Below, one piece after another: positions 8,262 through 16,842 of a DNA stretch of 64,000 nucleotides. Source of the DNA: Candidatus Cloacimonetes bacterium HGW-Cloacimonetes-2. Its GTDB lineage: Bacteria; Cloacimonadota; Cloacimonadia; Cloacimonadales; Cloacimonadaceae. The notes under the pieces are model-generated. The model was not told the DNA's origin, did not search any database, and worked only from the letters and a program-made list of their open reading frames with translations. The position numbers and the translations under genes were made by a program. Each line of letters starts with the position of its first letter. The first letter of the stretch is position 1. The stretch covers positions 1 to 64,000 of the forward strand of contig PHBP01000008.1 in the NCBI GenBank assembly GCA_002842035.1. Reading direction: 5' to 3'.

Positions 8262-9722
8262 TTAGAATTGGAAATAGATAAAGGGCTGGATATCTGCGCT
8301 GCGAGCTTGGAACAAAACCCAGATCAGCACGGTAAGAACTGCTGCTTGTGCGACGACCGGTATCTTGACCAAGACCCGCTCAAAACCTTTGTCCACTCTT
8401 TGGGGAATCCAGTGGATCAGGTAGCCAAAGGCGATCAGGATTGCCACAAGCCGGTATTCAGTAATCCATTGCCAAAAGATCGGGGCTTTGAACTCTGTGA
8501 AGATACGATTCAACACCAGCCAGGCATCCTCGAAATTGCGGGCACGGAAGAAGATCCAGGCAAAGCTCACGAAATTGAAGGTCAGAATCACGCCCAGAAA
8601 GCGCATCAGCTTGGTCTGGGATATCTTGAGGCTTAGCCAGAGCTTGTCAAATGCCAGTCCGATCCCGTGCAGAGCTCCCCAAAAAACAAAGTTCCAGGAT
8701 GCACCGTGCCAAAGTCCGCCCAAAAGCATTGTGATAAAGAGGTTTATGTATTGACGAAGCTTTCCCTTGCGATTGCCGCCCAGCGGGATATAGAGGTAAT
8801 CTTTGAGCCAGGTGGAGAGCGAGATATGCCATCTGTGCCAAAATTCCGTTATGCTGGCGGCAGTATAAGGCACGTTGAAGTTTGGAGCAAGTTCAAAGCC
8901 CAGCAGATAAGCCAAACCAATCGCTATGTCGGAGTAACCGCTGAAATCGCAATAGATTTGGAGTCCATAAGCATAGACTCCCAGCAGGGTTTCCACTCCC
9001 GAAAAGAGAGCCGGGCTTTCAAATACCCGATCGACGAAATTGATGCTGATATAATCCGCGATTACGCCTTTCTTGATCAGTCCGGCAAAGATCAAGACCA
9101 GTGCTTTTGCCATTGTCTCCTTGTCCAGATGCAAGTGTTTGTTGATCTGGGGGATAAACCAACTGGCGCGCACTATCGGTCCTGCGACCAATTGAGGGAA
9201 AAAGCTCACAAAGAAGACGAAATCCTTGAAGCTGCGGATAGGCTCCAGCTTGCCGAAGTAGATATCCATCGTGTAGCTCATCGTCTGGAAGGTAAAGAAA
9301 GAAATTCCCACCGGCAGGAAAATGTCCATCAGAGGTATCTGCCCGCCAAACAGGCCGTTGATCGTATCTATCAGGAAATTAGTATATTTGTAATATCCCA
9401 GAGAGCCCAGATTCCAGATTACACTGAGGATCATCAGCCAGCGCTTGGAGCTTTTCTCTTGCCGACTGAAGATCAATGCTCCCAGGTAAAAGTTTACCGC
9501 TGAAGTAATCAGAAGTAGTAAAACAAAGACTCCGCTGGTTTTGTAATAGAAATAGAGGGAAAAAAGCAGCAGATACCAGGTGCGGATCTTGATGCGGTTT
9601 ACGATAAAGGGATAGACCAATACGATGGCGAGGAAGAAGAAGAGGAAGAAGCTGCTGGTAAAGAGCAGAGGCTGCTGGGGATTGTAGGGCAGGAAGCTCA
9701 GGATGCGGTTCAGTAGTTCCAT
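8262..9722 (-). CDS. MBOAT family membrane O-acyltransferase (AlgI-like)
   Basis: A 486-residue multi-pass inner-membrane protein that likely moves an acyl (usually acetyl) group across the membrane for transfer to an envelope polysaccharide. The MBOAT hallmarks are clear: FWHRWHISLSTWLKDYLYIP followed by LGGN (around residue 290-315) and the catalytic-histidine segment GGLWHGASWNF. About ten hydrophobic segments are visible. It is the last gene of a three-gene run with two SGNH-type proteins 10 bp or less apart, the same logic as AlgI with AlgJ/AlgX. The polysaccharide target cannot be told from sequence. Confidence 0.9.
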   Translation of the reverse strand: MELLNRILSFLPYNPQQPLLFTSSFFLFFFLAIVLVYPFIVNRIKIRTWYLLLFSLYFYYKTSGVFVLLLLITSAVNFYLGALIFSRQEKSSKRWLMILSVIWNLGSLGYYKYTNFLIDTINGLFGGQIPLMDIFLPVGISFFTFQTMSYTMDIYFGKLEPIRSFKDFVFFVSFFPQLVAGPIVRASWFIPQINKHLHLDKETMAKALVLIFAGLIKKGVIADYISINFVDRVFESPALFSGVETLLGVYAYGLQIYCDFSGYSDIAIGLAYLLGFELAPNFNVPYTAASITEFWHRWHISLSTWLKDYLYIPLGGNRKGKLRQYINLFITMLLGGLWHGASWNFVFWGALHGIGLAFDKLWLSLKISQTKLMRFLGVILTFNFVSFAWIFFRARNFEDAWLVLNRIFTEFKAPIFWQWITEYRLVAILIAFGYLIHWIPQRVDKGFERVLVKIPVVAQAAVLTVLIWVLFQARSADIQPFIYFQF

Positions 9723-9731
9723 TGGGTGGCC

Positions 9732-11024
9732 TTATCGTGGACTTTGAGTGTGAGATTGATAGCCCTTTAAGAGAGCTTGATAAAAGAGATATCCCTGCAG
9801 CATATAGCCTTTGGGAGCAAAGTGAAGCAGATCGTTGGCAGCGAGGGCGTTGCTCTTCCACTGGCGGATCGAGCCGACACCACCCATCACCTCCTGAAGG
9901 TTCCACCAAGCAGCGTTGTTTTGGCGTGCCCAGTCGATGATCTCCTGATTGACCTTGCTGATGTCCTGATTGGTGCGACGGCGTTTGTTGGAATCCGGTG
10001 CCAGACTAAAGAGGATGGGAGTCTCCGGCAGCTCCGCTCTCAGGAGAGTAAGCATAGAGCGTAACTCCCGGCGGAAGTTCTCTGCCCGGTAGTTGCCCTG
10101 AGCATCATTTGTGCCGAGCGAGATCAGGATCAGATCGGGTTGCGTGGCGCTAAGCTGGCGAAAGAACTGGGGATTGGCGGCATAGGAGCGGAAACTGGCA
10201 CCGTTGATGCCGGTAGAGTTGTACAACAAGCCGGGCTCACTACGCTCCAACATCAAGCCATAAAGCTCCAGAGCATCGGTCGCCTGACCCTTTTGAAGGC
10301 TAAGTTCCACCTGGCTGTGCAGACGGCTGAGTTCCAGATCGTGACGCATCAGGTTCTCACAACCTGCAATAGTCTGAGTGCGGGCATTACGATCTCCGGC
10401 AGACCAGCTATAATCCACAGAATTGGTCAAAATACCTACGCGATCGAAGCTATTTGCTATGCCAAAGAACTCATTGGTCCTGAGGCTAAAGCTACCGCCT
10501 GAAGAGGTTCTCACCGTGTAACCAGCCAGACCAAAGGCACTTGCGCGGCTCCAGGATGCGGAGGAGCTTACACGGTAGTCATCGGGTTGATTGGTCCCTG
10601 CCAGACGCAGCGGGAAGGTGAGTCCTCTGCCTGCGTTGCCAAAGTATTCCTGCAAGGCGCTGCGGGCTGTCCCGGCAAAGTAGCCTGATTGGATGTGTGA
10701 ATCTCCAAACTGGAAGATCGAGACACGGTCCCTAAGCCCTGATCTAAGCTCCACGAGCTTGTTGTAAAAGGATTGCATTGCCAGGGAATCGTTTTCGATA
10801 CGGTTGTGCTGGGAATTGATAAAGCTGTACTTGCTGAGCTCCTGGTCGCTATCCAGCAGCAGGTAGTAGGATTGGATGAATTCTTCCAGAGTGTCCAGAT
10901 CCTGAGGATATTCCTCATCCAGCATTCTCTGGTCGATGTCTGATTCATCTATGGAATCTCCTGCAACAGCGAGAGTGAAGAGCAGCACCATCAGCAGGAT
11001 CAGTCCTTGTTTACGAAGTTGCAA
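9732..11024 (-). CDS. Secreted SGNH-type hydrolase/acyltransferase partner 1
   Basis: A 430-residue exported protein: an N-terminal hydrophobic segment (residues 5-22) reads as a signal peptide or anchor. SGNH motifs are present: FQFGDSHIQSGY with the nucleophile Ser near 109, SLGTNDAQGN (block III, Asn), and DLLHFAPKG with the Asp-X-X-His pair near the C-terminus. Together with the adjacent MBOAT gene this suggests the periplasmic enzyme that places acetyl groups on a glycan, or a deacetylase. It lies 3 bp downstream of the second SGNH gene and 9 bp upstream of the MBOAT gene. Confidence 0.82.
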   Translation of the reverse strand: MQLRKQGLILLMVLLFTLAVAGDSIDESDIDQRMLDEEYPQDLDTLEEFIQSYYLLLDSDQELSKYSFINSQHNRIENDSLAMQSFYNKLVELRSGLRDRVSIFQFGDSHIQSGYFAGTARSALQEYFGNAGRGLTFPLRLAGTNQPDDYRVSSSASWSRASAFGLAGYTVRTSSGGSFSLRTNEFFGIANSFDRVGILTNSVDYSWSAGDRNARTQTIAGCENLMRHDLELSRLHSQVELSLQKGQATDALELYGLMLERSEPGLLYNSTGINGASFRSYAANPQFFRQLSATQPDLILISLGTNDAQGNYRAENFRRELRSMLTLLRAELPETPILFSLAPDSNKRRRTNQDISKVNQEIIDWARQNNAAWWNLQEVMGGVGSIRQWKSNALAANDLLHFAPKGYMLQGYLFYQALLKGYQSHTQSPR

Positions 11025-11027
11025 TGT

Positions 11028-12437
11028 CTATTCTCCCTCGACCAGCAGCTTAAAGAGCATATCTGCGATCTTATTGGCTCCGGCTCGGTTGAAGTGAGTA
11101 AAGTCTTTGGATGCCAGAGGAGGATTGTTATGAACCCAGGTGCTCATAGAATTGAGCCCGCCCATAGCGTCCAGGAGGTTCCAAAAGCCCGCTCCACTAT
11201 CCTCAGCAATGCGCGATTGGGTATTCACCAGATGCGGTATATCCGGCGAAGTCTGATACTGACCATTCCGTTTGATACTGCGATCATGCGCACTTACCAT
11301 CAGAATCGGTACGCCTGGCAGGTTCTGCTTGATATGGGCAAGCGTCTTCATCATTCCTTTGTAGTAAAAGCTGTAATCGGTAGTGGTTGGATTTGAGACG
11401 TTCTCGCCATACTGCAGGATCACCAGATCATAATCCAGATAGCGCTGAAAGCCTCTCATCAGATCCGATGGGATACGTTCAAAGTACATCCCAGAGAAGC
11501 CACGGATCGAGATATTATCCACATAGAGTCCTGTAGCTTTGTCCAAGGATACGCCATACACGTGGATAGGATCGAGAGCACTAAAGCTTAGCCTGATCTT
11601 AGTGATGGGGCTTGCTGGGCTGAGATCCAGCATCTTGAGTCCTGCACCGGGCTCCAGAGATCTGATCTGAGACGCTTGTCCGTCATAAGAGACTTTTACA
11701 ATTGAACCAACTGAGGCATTGGAATAGAACAACCTGATGCGATTGAACTGGCTGGAGCCACCCTGGATACTGGCTCCCGAATACTCCACCCAGGGCTCTG
11801 TATCGACATAGACACGCTGCACCCGGGGCTGAGGTTCTGCCGGTGCAGGCTGAACAGGAACGCCCAGACTATCGATTACTGCAAGGCTATCGACCCGGGT
11901 TTCCACCGGACGCTCTATCGTATAGTAGTTCCTGGGGATAAAGGTAAAGCCTCCAAAACCCAGAGGGATGTTGTTTCGTCCCTGGCTCATAAACGATACG
12001 GCTTCCCAGTTTTTTGCAAAGCTATGCCGGATGGTTTGCCTGAACCCAGCCACGATACTGGTGATCGGCATCCAGCCGACTCCTGTGCCACCATAAGCCT
12101 GCTGCAGATCATACCTGAGGCGCGCCGTGATCAGATCGCCCTCGATGATTGAATCACCAAAATAGGCAATCCTGATACTGTGATTACCGCCGGGACCGGC
12201 ATTCTCCAGCTTCTGGGTGAATGATGCCAGCTCACTGAGGCGGCTATCCGGCAAGACTGTATCAGCCAAGGCAGTCTCGCTATCGACACCACCTGGATTT
12301 ATCAAGTGACCAAACCACTTGAAAGGCTTGATCTTGATCAGTTTACCTTCGCAACCGGGTATGAGGGCGGCAAGCACCCCCAGTAGGACTATTGTGCTTA
12401 CAACCAGGATCAATGGCCGTATAAAATCTCTATTCAT
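11028..12437 (-). CDS. Membrane-anchored SGNH-like protein, partner 2
   Basis: A 469-residue protein with an N-terminal membrane segment (residues 7-27). IAYFGDSIIEGD carries the SGNH nucleophile Ser near 96, and DFTHFNRAGANKIA carries a C-terminal Asp-X-X-His pair. A roughly 200-residue insertion between the first and later blocks, including a Pro-rich stretch, is beta-rich and may be a carbohydrate-binding or jelly-roll domain (inference). First gene of the operon. Paralogous in plan, but not closely, to the next gene; having two SGNH proteins next to one MBOAT resembles alginate (AlgJ/AlgX) acetylation systems. Confidence 0.78.
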   Translation of the reverse strand: MNRDFIRPLILVVSTIVLLGVLAALIPGCEGKLIKIKPFKWFGHLINPGGVDSETALADTVLPDSRLSELASFTQKLENAGPGGNHSIRIAYFGDSIIEGDLITARLRYDLQQAYGGTGVGWMPITSIVAGFRQTIRHSFAKNWEAVSFMSQGRNNIPLGFGGFTFIPRNYYTIERPVETRVDSLAVIDSLGVPVQPAPAEPQPRVQRVYVDTEPWVEYSGASIQGGSSQFNRIRLFYSNASVGSIVKVSYDGQASQIRSLEPGAGLKMLDLSPASPITKIRLSFSALDPIHVYGVSLDKATGLYVDNISIRGFSGMYFERIPSDLMRGFQRYLDYDLVILQYGENVSNPTTTDYSFYYKGMMKTLAHIKQNLPGVPILMVSAHDRSIKRNGQYQTSPDIPHLVNTQSRIAEDSGAGFWNLLDAMGGLNSMSTWVHNNPPLASKDFTHFNRAGANKIADMLFKLLVEGE

Positions 12438-12615
12438 CTATCTCTCTGATTAGTTTTTTTTGTTTGAACCATACCGGGGGATACCCCATTTGATGGCTTT
12501 TATCTGCCAGACAGGCATAGTTCGCAATCCATATTTTTACAAAGGCTTAGGCGTCAAGGATTTCTTTTTGTCCACTTTATGCATCAGAGAGCTCAATCTC
12601 ATCTAAAGATAGGAT

Positions 12616-12621
12616 TTGACA
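12616..12621 (+). promoter_or_regulatory. Likely -35 box for the sigma-like gene
   Basis: Exact TTGACA 57 bp before the start codon; the expected -10 position has only weak matches (region TAGAAAACTG). One of a recurrent set of TTGAC boxes 47-66 bp before start codons in this window. Confidence 0.4.
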
Positions 12622-12677
12622 GATATCGAGCGTAGAAAACTGATTGCAAAAGACAAGATAGGAGAGATAGAGCTACT

Positions 12678-13799
12678 ATGAATAGCAATGTAATCAATGA
12701 AAGCCAGTTTCAAGAGCTGATAGACGACCTGGAGAGCCGCACAGACGCGCTCTATGGCAGACTGAACCTTGTTCCTGAGTTAAAAGGCGTATTCTCCAAG
12801 CTACTGCTTACCAGCGAGCCGGGCAATAATCACCGGCAGTTTCTATCCGACAAGCTGCCCTTTGTAGTGGAAGAGTGCTTCAAGGGGCTCAGAGGATTTT
12901 GTATGGGCTATCTTCTCAAGACCACCCGGGATCCCGAGCTTTCCGAGGACATTGCCCAGGAAGCCATCTTGCAGCTTATGAATTCAACCCGTCAAATCCA
13001 CAAGCCACGTCCCTGGTTGATTCAGGTCTGCCGAAATCTGCTGATTGCGCACTATCGCAACAACAACATCCAAAACGACCTTCTCAATACCCTGGAAATC
13101 GAGAGCAAGATCTCAACTCAGATAGACACGGACTTTGATCCCAGCATACTCACCCAATTCCCTGATCTTTTTGATAAGAATGACTATAAGGTCCTGCTCG
13201 AGATTATGTCCCACCCAGATCTCAAGTCTTACGCTCAAGCCAAGGGCATCAGCCTGGAAAAAGCAAAGCAAACCAGCAAAGAGCTAAAACACAATTTCAA
13301 AGCCGCGTGGATGCGTCACGAAGGCTGGGACGCCACCGCCAAAATTCTTAGCTATCAGCAATATAAAGCGCTCAAACGATACGTCGCCCAAATCCTGGAG
13401 ATCGTGAGCAGTAAAGACTTCTCCAAACTAAACAAAAACAATTTCGGAGTCGAACCCGCCAAGTTTTTCGAGGCTTTTGAGGGCTTTGAAGACTTGTATG
13501 AATGGAGCTATTTCGACAACGGCGAAAAGAGTGATTTGATCCTGGTCAGCACACCTGGTAAGGGACATCCGGTGATCGTGACGATTACCCTCAGCTTTAG
13601 CGACAAAGGCAGGATCATCACACACAAATGTTACCAAAATCAGCTCCGGGCTATCCTGCCGCCCTTGCCCGAGATCGAAAATAACATTGTACACAAGCGC
13701 TGCACGCTGAGCTTTCACCAGATTGAGGACATCATCAAACGGGCTGAAGAATCCGGAAAGATCATCTGGTCGGACTCTAACAACAAGCCCGAGGTCTGA
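12678..13799 (+). CDS. ECF-sigma-like protein with a long C-terminal domain
   Basis: A 373-residue soluble protein. Residues about 75-135 read as sigma region 2 of extracytoplasmic-function sigma factors: DPELSEDIAQEAILQLMNS, then KPRPWLIQVCRNLLIAHYR, the usual pattern of core-binding and -10-reading helices. Residues about 165-215 (with SYAQAKGISLEKAKQTSKEL) could be a degenerate region 4 helix-turn-helix. The last ~150 residues are of mixed alpha/beta character and not recognised; some ECF groups carry SnoaL-like or other sensory C-terminal domains. No anti-sigma gene is adjacent. GGAGAG lies upstream of the ATG. Divergent from the SGNH/MBOAT operon, which might be a target. Region 2 is convincing, the rest is inference. 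Confidence 0.72.
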   Translation: MNSNVINESQFQELIDDLESRTDALYGRLNLVPELKGVFSKLLLTSEPGNNHRQFLSDKLPFVVEECFKGLRGFCMGYLLKTTRDPELSEDIAQEAILQLMNSTRQIHKPRPWLIQVCRNLLIAHYRNNNIQNDLLNTLEIESKISTQIDTDFDPSILTQFPDLFDKNDYKVLLEIMSHPDLKSYAQAKGISLEKAKQTSKELKHNFKAAWMRHEGWDATAKILSYQQYKALKRYVAQILEIVSSKDFSKLNKNNFGVEPAKFFEAFEGFEDLYEWSYFDNGEKSDLILVSTPGKGHPVIVTITLSFSDKGRIITHKCYQNQLRAILPPLPEIENNIVHKRCTLSFHQIEDIIKRAEESGKIIWSDSNNKPEV

Positions 13800-14356
13800 A
13801 GAGCATTGAGCCGCTATCCCACGCTCTGGCTCTACTAATCGCGCTCCCCTACAGTTCCTGCATGCTGGCTGCTTGTAGCCTGCTTGAATCCTGCATGAAC
13901 ATCCATCAAAGAACTGTTTTACAATGACTTACCACTGCGCAATCGAAAGGGAGGGACTAAGCTAAAATACAGCAGAAGCTTACGCACATGATTCATCAAT
14001 AGAAAGTTTCTTCAAAAGCCCCAAGATTTTTTCATAAATCTCTCCCCCACTTTTAGCAAAACAGACACTACTCTATCAGAACGCCTGTACAGACGGGATA
14101 CTTGCTGCTGCCTCAATCGCATCAAGACTTGATCAGGGCTGGTTTCACAGGACTATCCAAAGTCTATCAATACCGGCGTTCGGACACGATATACCCTCGG
14201 AAGGGTTCGTGAAATAGATGGTGGGCTCGGCTGTGTCTTCTGTAGAACGGACATCTGCAAGATGCTCGTTTCGGAACAAAAACACGGTTCACATGGGACG
14301 TGTTTCGTTGCATTGCCCGGGAGATTTTGGGCGGGAGCTCAAGCCCCGGGCTTTTT
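13800..14356. other. Gene-free stretch with repeat and candidate ncRNA
   Basis: No protein gene seen. The left part is a family A repeat (13842-13956, minus orientation), the middle (13960-14150) is plain AT-rich sequence, and the right part (14165-14357) is a structured, terminator-ended region listed as a candidate RNA. Confidence 0.5.
13842..13956 (-). repeat. Intergenic repeat family A, copy 2
   Basis: Minus-strand reading gives CCTCCCTTTCGATTG at its left end, then TTTGATGGATGTTCATGCAG, then 11-bp units GATTCAAGCAG, GCTACAAGCAG and a degenerate unit, ending with GGGGAG. It is closely similar along its length to the copy at 20.6 kb (same GATGGATGTTCATGCAG core), showing that the family is a roughly 115-bp element rather than just a tandem repeat. 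Confidence 0.85.
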
Positions 14357-14357
14357 T
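14165..14357 (+). ncRNA. Candidate structured small RNA with its own terminator
   Basis: The strand is fixed by a strong plus-direction terminator: GCCCGGG (14315-14321) pairs with CCCGGGC (14345-14351), followed by seven T. No plus-strand gene lies upstream within 350 bp. Before it, three more hairpins are visible: CACGA...TCGTG enclosing CCCT/AGGG (about 14185-14211), CATCT-GCA-AGATG flanked by GAACG/CGTTTC (about 14245-14272), and AAACACG/CGTGTTT (about 14279-14305). I could not match it to 6S, SRP, tmRNA or RNase P. It might alternatively be a 3' remnant or a bidirectional terminator for the convergent acyltransferase gene. Confidence 0.38.
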
Positions 14358-14980
14358 TATTTCTGCCGGTTCAGCTTGGCTTTGAGTTCCAGCTCCATGC
14401 TATCCATCGTGTCGCGGAGTTGGCTCGCAATCAGGTCGTGACCATCCTTTGTCGTAATCCAAACGGGATCGCCATACTTAATCCAAGCGCGGCAAAAAGG
14501 CTTTGGAACGCGAAACTTGTCCCAGGAATTGAATACCCACTCGCGGGAAAGCTCTGCCTGTATAGGGATAATCGGGATTTTGGCGAGATAGGCAATAGTC
14601 AATACTCCAGGGCTGATGGACTTTGGAGGGCCTTTGGGACCATCGGGAGTGATGCCAATCTGGTGAGTTTTGCTGATCCTGAGTAGCTCTCGGGTGGCTT
14701 CAGTGCCTTGACGTGTGCTCGATCCACGCACCGGGATATAGCCGAGCTCGCTGACAGGTCCGGCGATCAGCTCACCATCTTTGGAAGAAGAGATCAATAC
14801 GGCAATCGGTACTCCCGCTCTTTGCAAGCCGATGGGCAGCAGATTGCGATGCCATATCATATAGATGCAAGGTTCGCCCGCGGGAAACTCGTTAACAACC
14901 TCAAATCGAATACTGGCTTTGAGCAGCCTCAGGAAGAGGGCTCCGAGCTTTCTTTCCAGCCAAAACAGGAGCTTAGACAT
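14357..14980 (-). CDS. DUF374 family lysophospholipid acyltransferase-like protein
   Basis: A 207-residue inner-membrane-associated protein of the DUF374 branch of glycerolipid acyltransferases. The family motifs are visible: MIWHRNLLP (residues about 41-49) standing in for the HX4D block, then SSSKDGELIAG, RGSSTRQG and ITPDGPKGP. In diderm bacteria these genes often sit with lipid A or 3-deoxy-manno-octulosonate genes, as here next to lpxB, suggesting acylation in lipid A or outer-membrane lipid assembly (inference). It overlaps the end of lpxB by 8 bp. Confidence 0.85.
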   Translation of the reverse strand: MSKLLFWLERKLGALFLRLLKASIRFEVVNEFPAGEPCIYMIWHRNLLPIGLQRAGVPIAVLISSSKDGELIAGPVSELGYIPVRGSSTRQGTEATRELLRISKTHQIGITPDGPKGPPKSISPGVLTIAYLAKIPIIPIQAELSREWVFNSWDKFRVPKPFCRAWIKYGDPVWITTKDGHDLIASQLRDTMDSMELELKAKLNRQK

Positions 14981-16121
14981 CGATCGAGAGCATCCTTCGG
15001 ATCAGCTTGACCATTTCCACAGAACAGCGCTTGCCTTCCAGCATTCCGCGGAGCTTGAGGAGACGGGCTCTGAGTTCGGTGTAATAAGCGTGATCATCCA
15101 GAATACGCCTTGCCGCAGAGACAATCCTGCTGGAATTGACGTCATCCTGCACCAGTTCCGGGAGCAGGTCTTCTTCGAGGATGATATTGGGCAGCCCGAT
15201 ACGCTTGATTCTGACAAAGTGACGGGCAATCAGATAGGACAAGGGAGATGCTTTGTAGCAGATTATGACGGGAGTGCCGATGAAGGCAGCCTCCAGAGTG
15301 ACAGTGCCGGAACAAGCCACCAGCAGCTTGGCGTATTTCATCATCTCATAACGGTAACCATCGACGATCTTGATCTCGCATTTCTTGTAGCGATCCACCA
15401 GATCGGAAAAAACGTGGGGCGAGATGCTGCGGGCCTTGGAAAGCATTATCTGATAGCCTTGCTGGTGCAATTCGGCAGCAGTCTCCAGGAAACCGGGCAG
15501 GAGACGCTCGACTTCTGCCTCTCTGCTACCCGGCATAAAGCCTATCCACTCTTTGTCCGGATCCAGCCCAAAGAACTTGGCAAAGCTCAGCCGATCCAGT
15601 TCATACTCTATCTCTTCAGCGATCGGATGCCCGACATAAGTGGACGTAACATTGTATATATCAAGCAGTTCCTTTTCAAAAGGAAGGATGCAAGCTACGT
15701 GACGAACGTTTTCCTTGAGCTTGTAAACGCGTTTGCGCTTCCAAGCCCAGAACTGAGGGGAAATGAAGTACAATACAGGCACTCTAAGGTCATCGGCAAT
15801 TCTGGCTATCCTCAGGTTCAAGCCGGGATAATCCACCAGAATGGCAAGATCAGGACGTTCTTTGGCGAGAGTCCGTTTGATCGTGCGCTCTACACCTATA
15901 AAGAAGAACAGGTGTTTCACCACCTCCACAAAACCCATTATGGCAAAACGGTCAAAGGGAAAGAGAGCTTTCAAACCCTCCCGCTGCATCAGGGTGCCGC
16001 CAATGCCGATGTGCCGGATGTTTTGGACAGAGCGGTTCAGCTCACGCATTACCAGCGAAGCGTGCAGATCGCCGGAGCTCTCCCCCGCCAGCCAGAATAC
16101 CTTGTAAGTCTTATCCATCAA
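14973..16121 (-). CDS. lpxB: Lipid-A-disaccharide synthase (LpxB)
   Basis: Joins UDP-2,3-diacylglucosamine and lipid X to form the lipid A disaccharide at the inner membrane face. The 382-residue length is normal. Family motifs: WLAGESSGDLHAS near residues 10-22, the FISPQFWAWK segment, MPGSREAEV around 195, and SGTVTLEAAFIGTPVI near 275-290. Its presence shows the organism makes an LPS-type outer membrane. It follows the COG2426 membrane protein gene directly (stop-to-start adjacency) and overlaps the DUF374 gene, so the three probably form one operon. Confidence 0.95.
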   Translation of the reverse strand: MMDKTYKVFWLAGESSGDLHASLVMRELNRSVQNIRHIGIGGTLMQREGLKALFPFDRFAIMGFVEVVKHLFFFIGVERTIKRTLAKERPDLAILVDYPGLNLRIARIADDLRVPVLYFISPQFWAWKRKRVYKLKENVRHVACILPFEKELLDIYNVTSTYVGHPIAEEIEYELDRLSFAKFFGLDPDKEWIGFMPGSREAEVERLLPGFLETAAELHQQGYQIMLSKARSISPHVFSDLVDRYKKCEIKIVDGYRYEMMKYAKLLVACSGTVTLEAAFIGTPVIICYKASPLSYLIARHFVRIKRIGLPNIILEEDLLPELVQDDVNSSRIVSAARRILDDHAYYTELRARLLKLRGMLEGKRCSVEMVKLIRRMLSIDV

Positions 16122-16691
16122 TTATCCTATGGCAACCTTGCCGAGAAGTGTAAGCGGAGTAACTATCGCGGCTGCGATCAGGACGCCCAGGAAGACACAG
16201 AGCAGACTTCGCCAGAACTTGAGACCAAAGATGTTCGCGGCAAATGCACCGGTCCAACCGCCGGTTCCGGGAAGAGGAATCCCGACAAAGCCAATCAGTC
16301 CGATTGCTTCGTACTTCTCAATGGATTTGCCTTTGCGCCTGGTGCGTGCGAATAACCAGTCTGTAAAGCGTTTGCCTGTCTTTACCTTGCTGATTAACTT
16401 GAAAAACTGATCCATAAAGAGCAGAATCAGGGGGATCGGGATCATATTGCCAATCACAGACAGGATTACCGCCTCTACAGGATTCATATGGAAGAAAAGG
16501 ATTGCGATAGGGATGGCGCCACGTAGCTCAATGATCGGCAACATACTGATCAGCACTACTACCATCCAGGGCTTGAGGCCAAAGCCACTAAGCCAGACAG
16601 CAGTCTTATGGCCAATACTCTCTGCTCCCAGGAGCTGACTCATCACCAGAATCGCTATCACAAAAAACAGCTTCTTATCTATTCTATTCAC
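16122..16691 (-). CDS. COG2426 small multi-drug export family membrane protein
   Basis: A 189-residue inner-membrane protein with four or five hydrophobic segments. The segment MLPIIELRGAIPIAI (around residues 50-64) and GNMIPIPLILLF are signatures of PF06695. The family name comes from an annotation with little experimental support; transport is assumed, substrate unknown. First gene of the lpxB operon; no obvious ribosome site stands out. Confidence 0.75.
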   Translation of the reverse strand: MNRIDKKLFFVIAILVMSQLLGAESIGHKTAVWLSGFGLKPWMVVVLISMLPIIELRGAIPIAILFFHMNPVEAVILSVIGNMIPIPLILLFMDQFFKLISKVKTGKRFTDWLFARTRRKGKSIEKYEAIGLIGFVGIPLPGTGGWTGAFAANIFGLKFWRSLLCVFLGVLIAAAIVTPLTLLGKVAIG

Positions 16692-16842
16692 TGATACTCC
16701 AGTTATTATTCTTGAGGTTAAAGTTCTGCGAGAGCCTACTTTCTGTCAACTCCAGTTTTCAAATCCAAAAATATACGTGCCAAAAGCCGGAACGTAACTT
16801 ATTATATCATTAGAAATACAAATAACCAAGCGAGAGGTAACA

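Noticed and set aside
8667-9503. 278-codon plus-strand frame opposite the MBOAT gene
   Set aside because: Shadow frame; the minus strand has MBOAT signatures and hydrophobic helices.
14165-14357. 6S, SRP or RNase P RNA
   Set aside because: The diagnostic elements (long central-bubble rod, GGAAG tetraloop region, GAGGAAAGTCC) were not found, so it is kept only as an unnamed candidate.
14865-16355. 496-codon plus-strand frame opposite lpxB
   Set aside because: lpxB on the minus strand has clear family motifs; the plus frame has none and no ribosome site.
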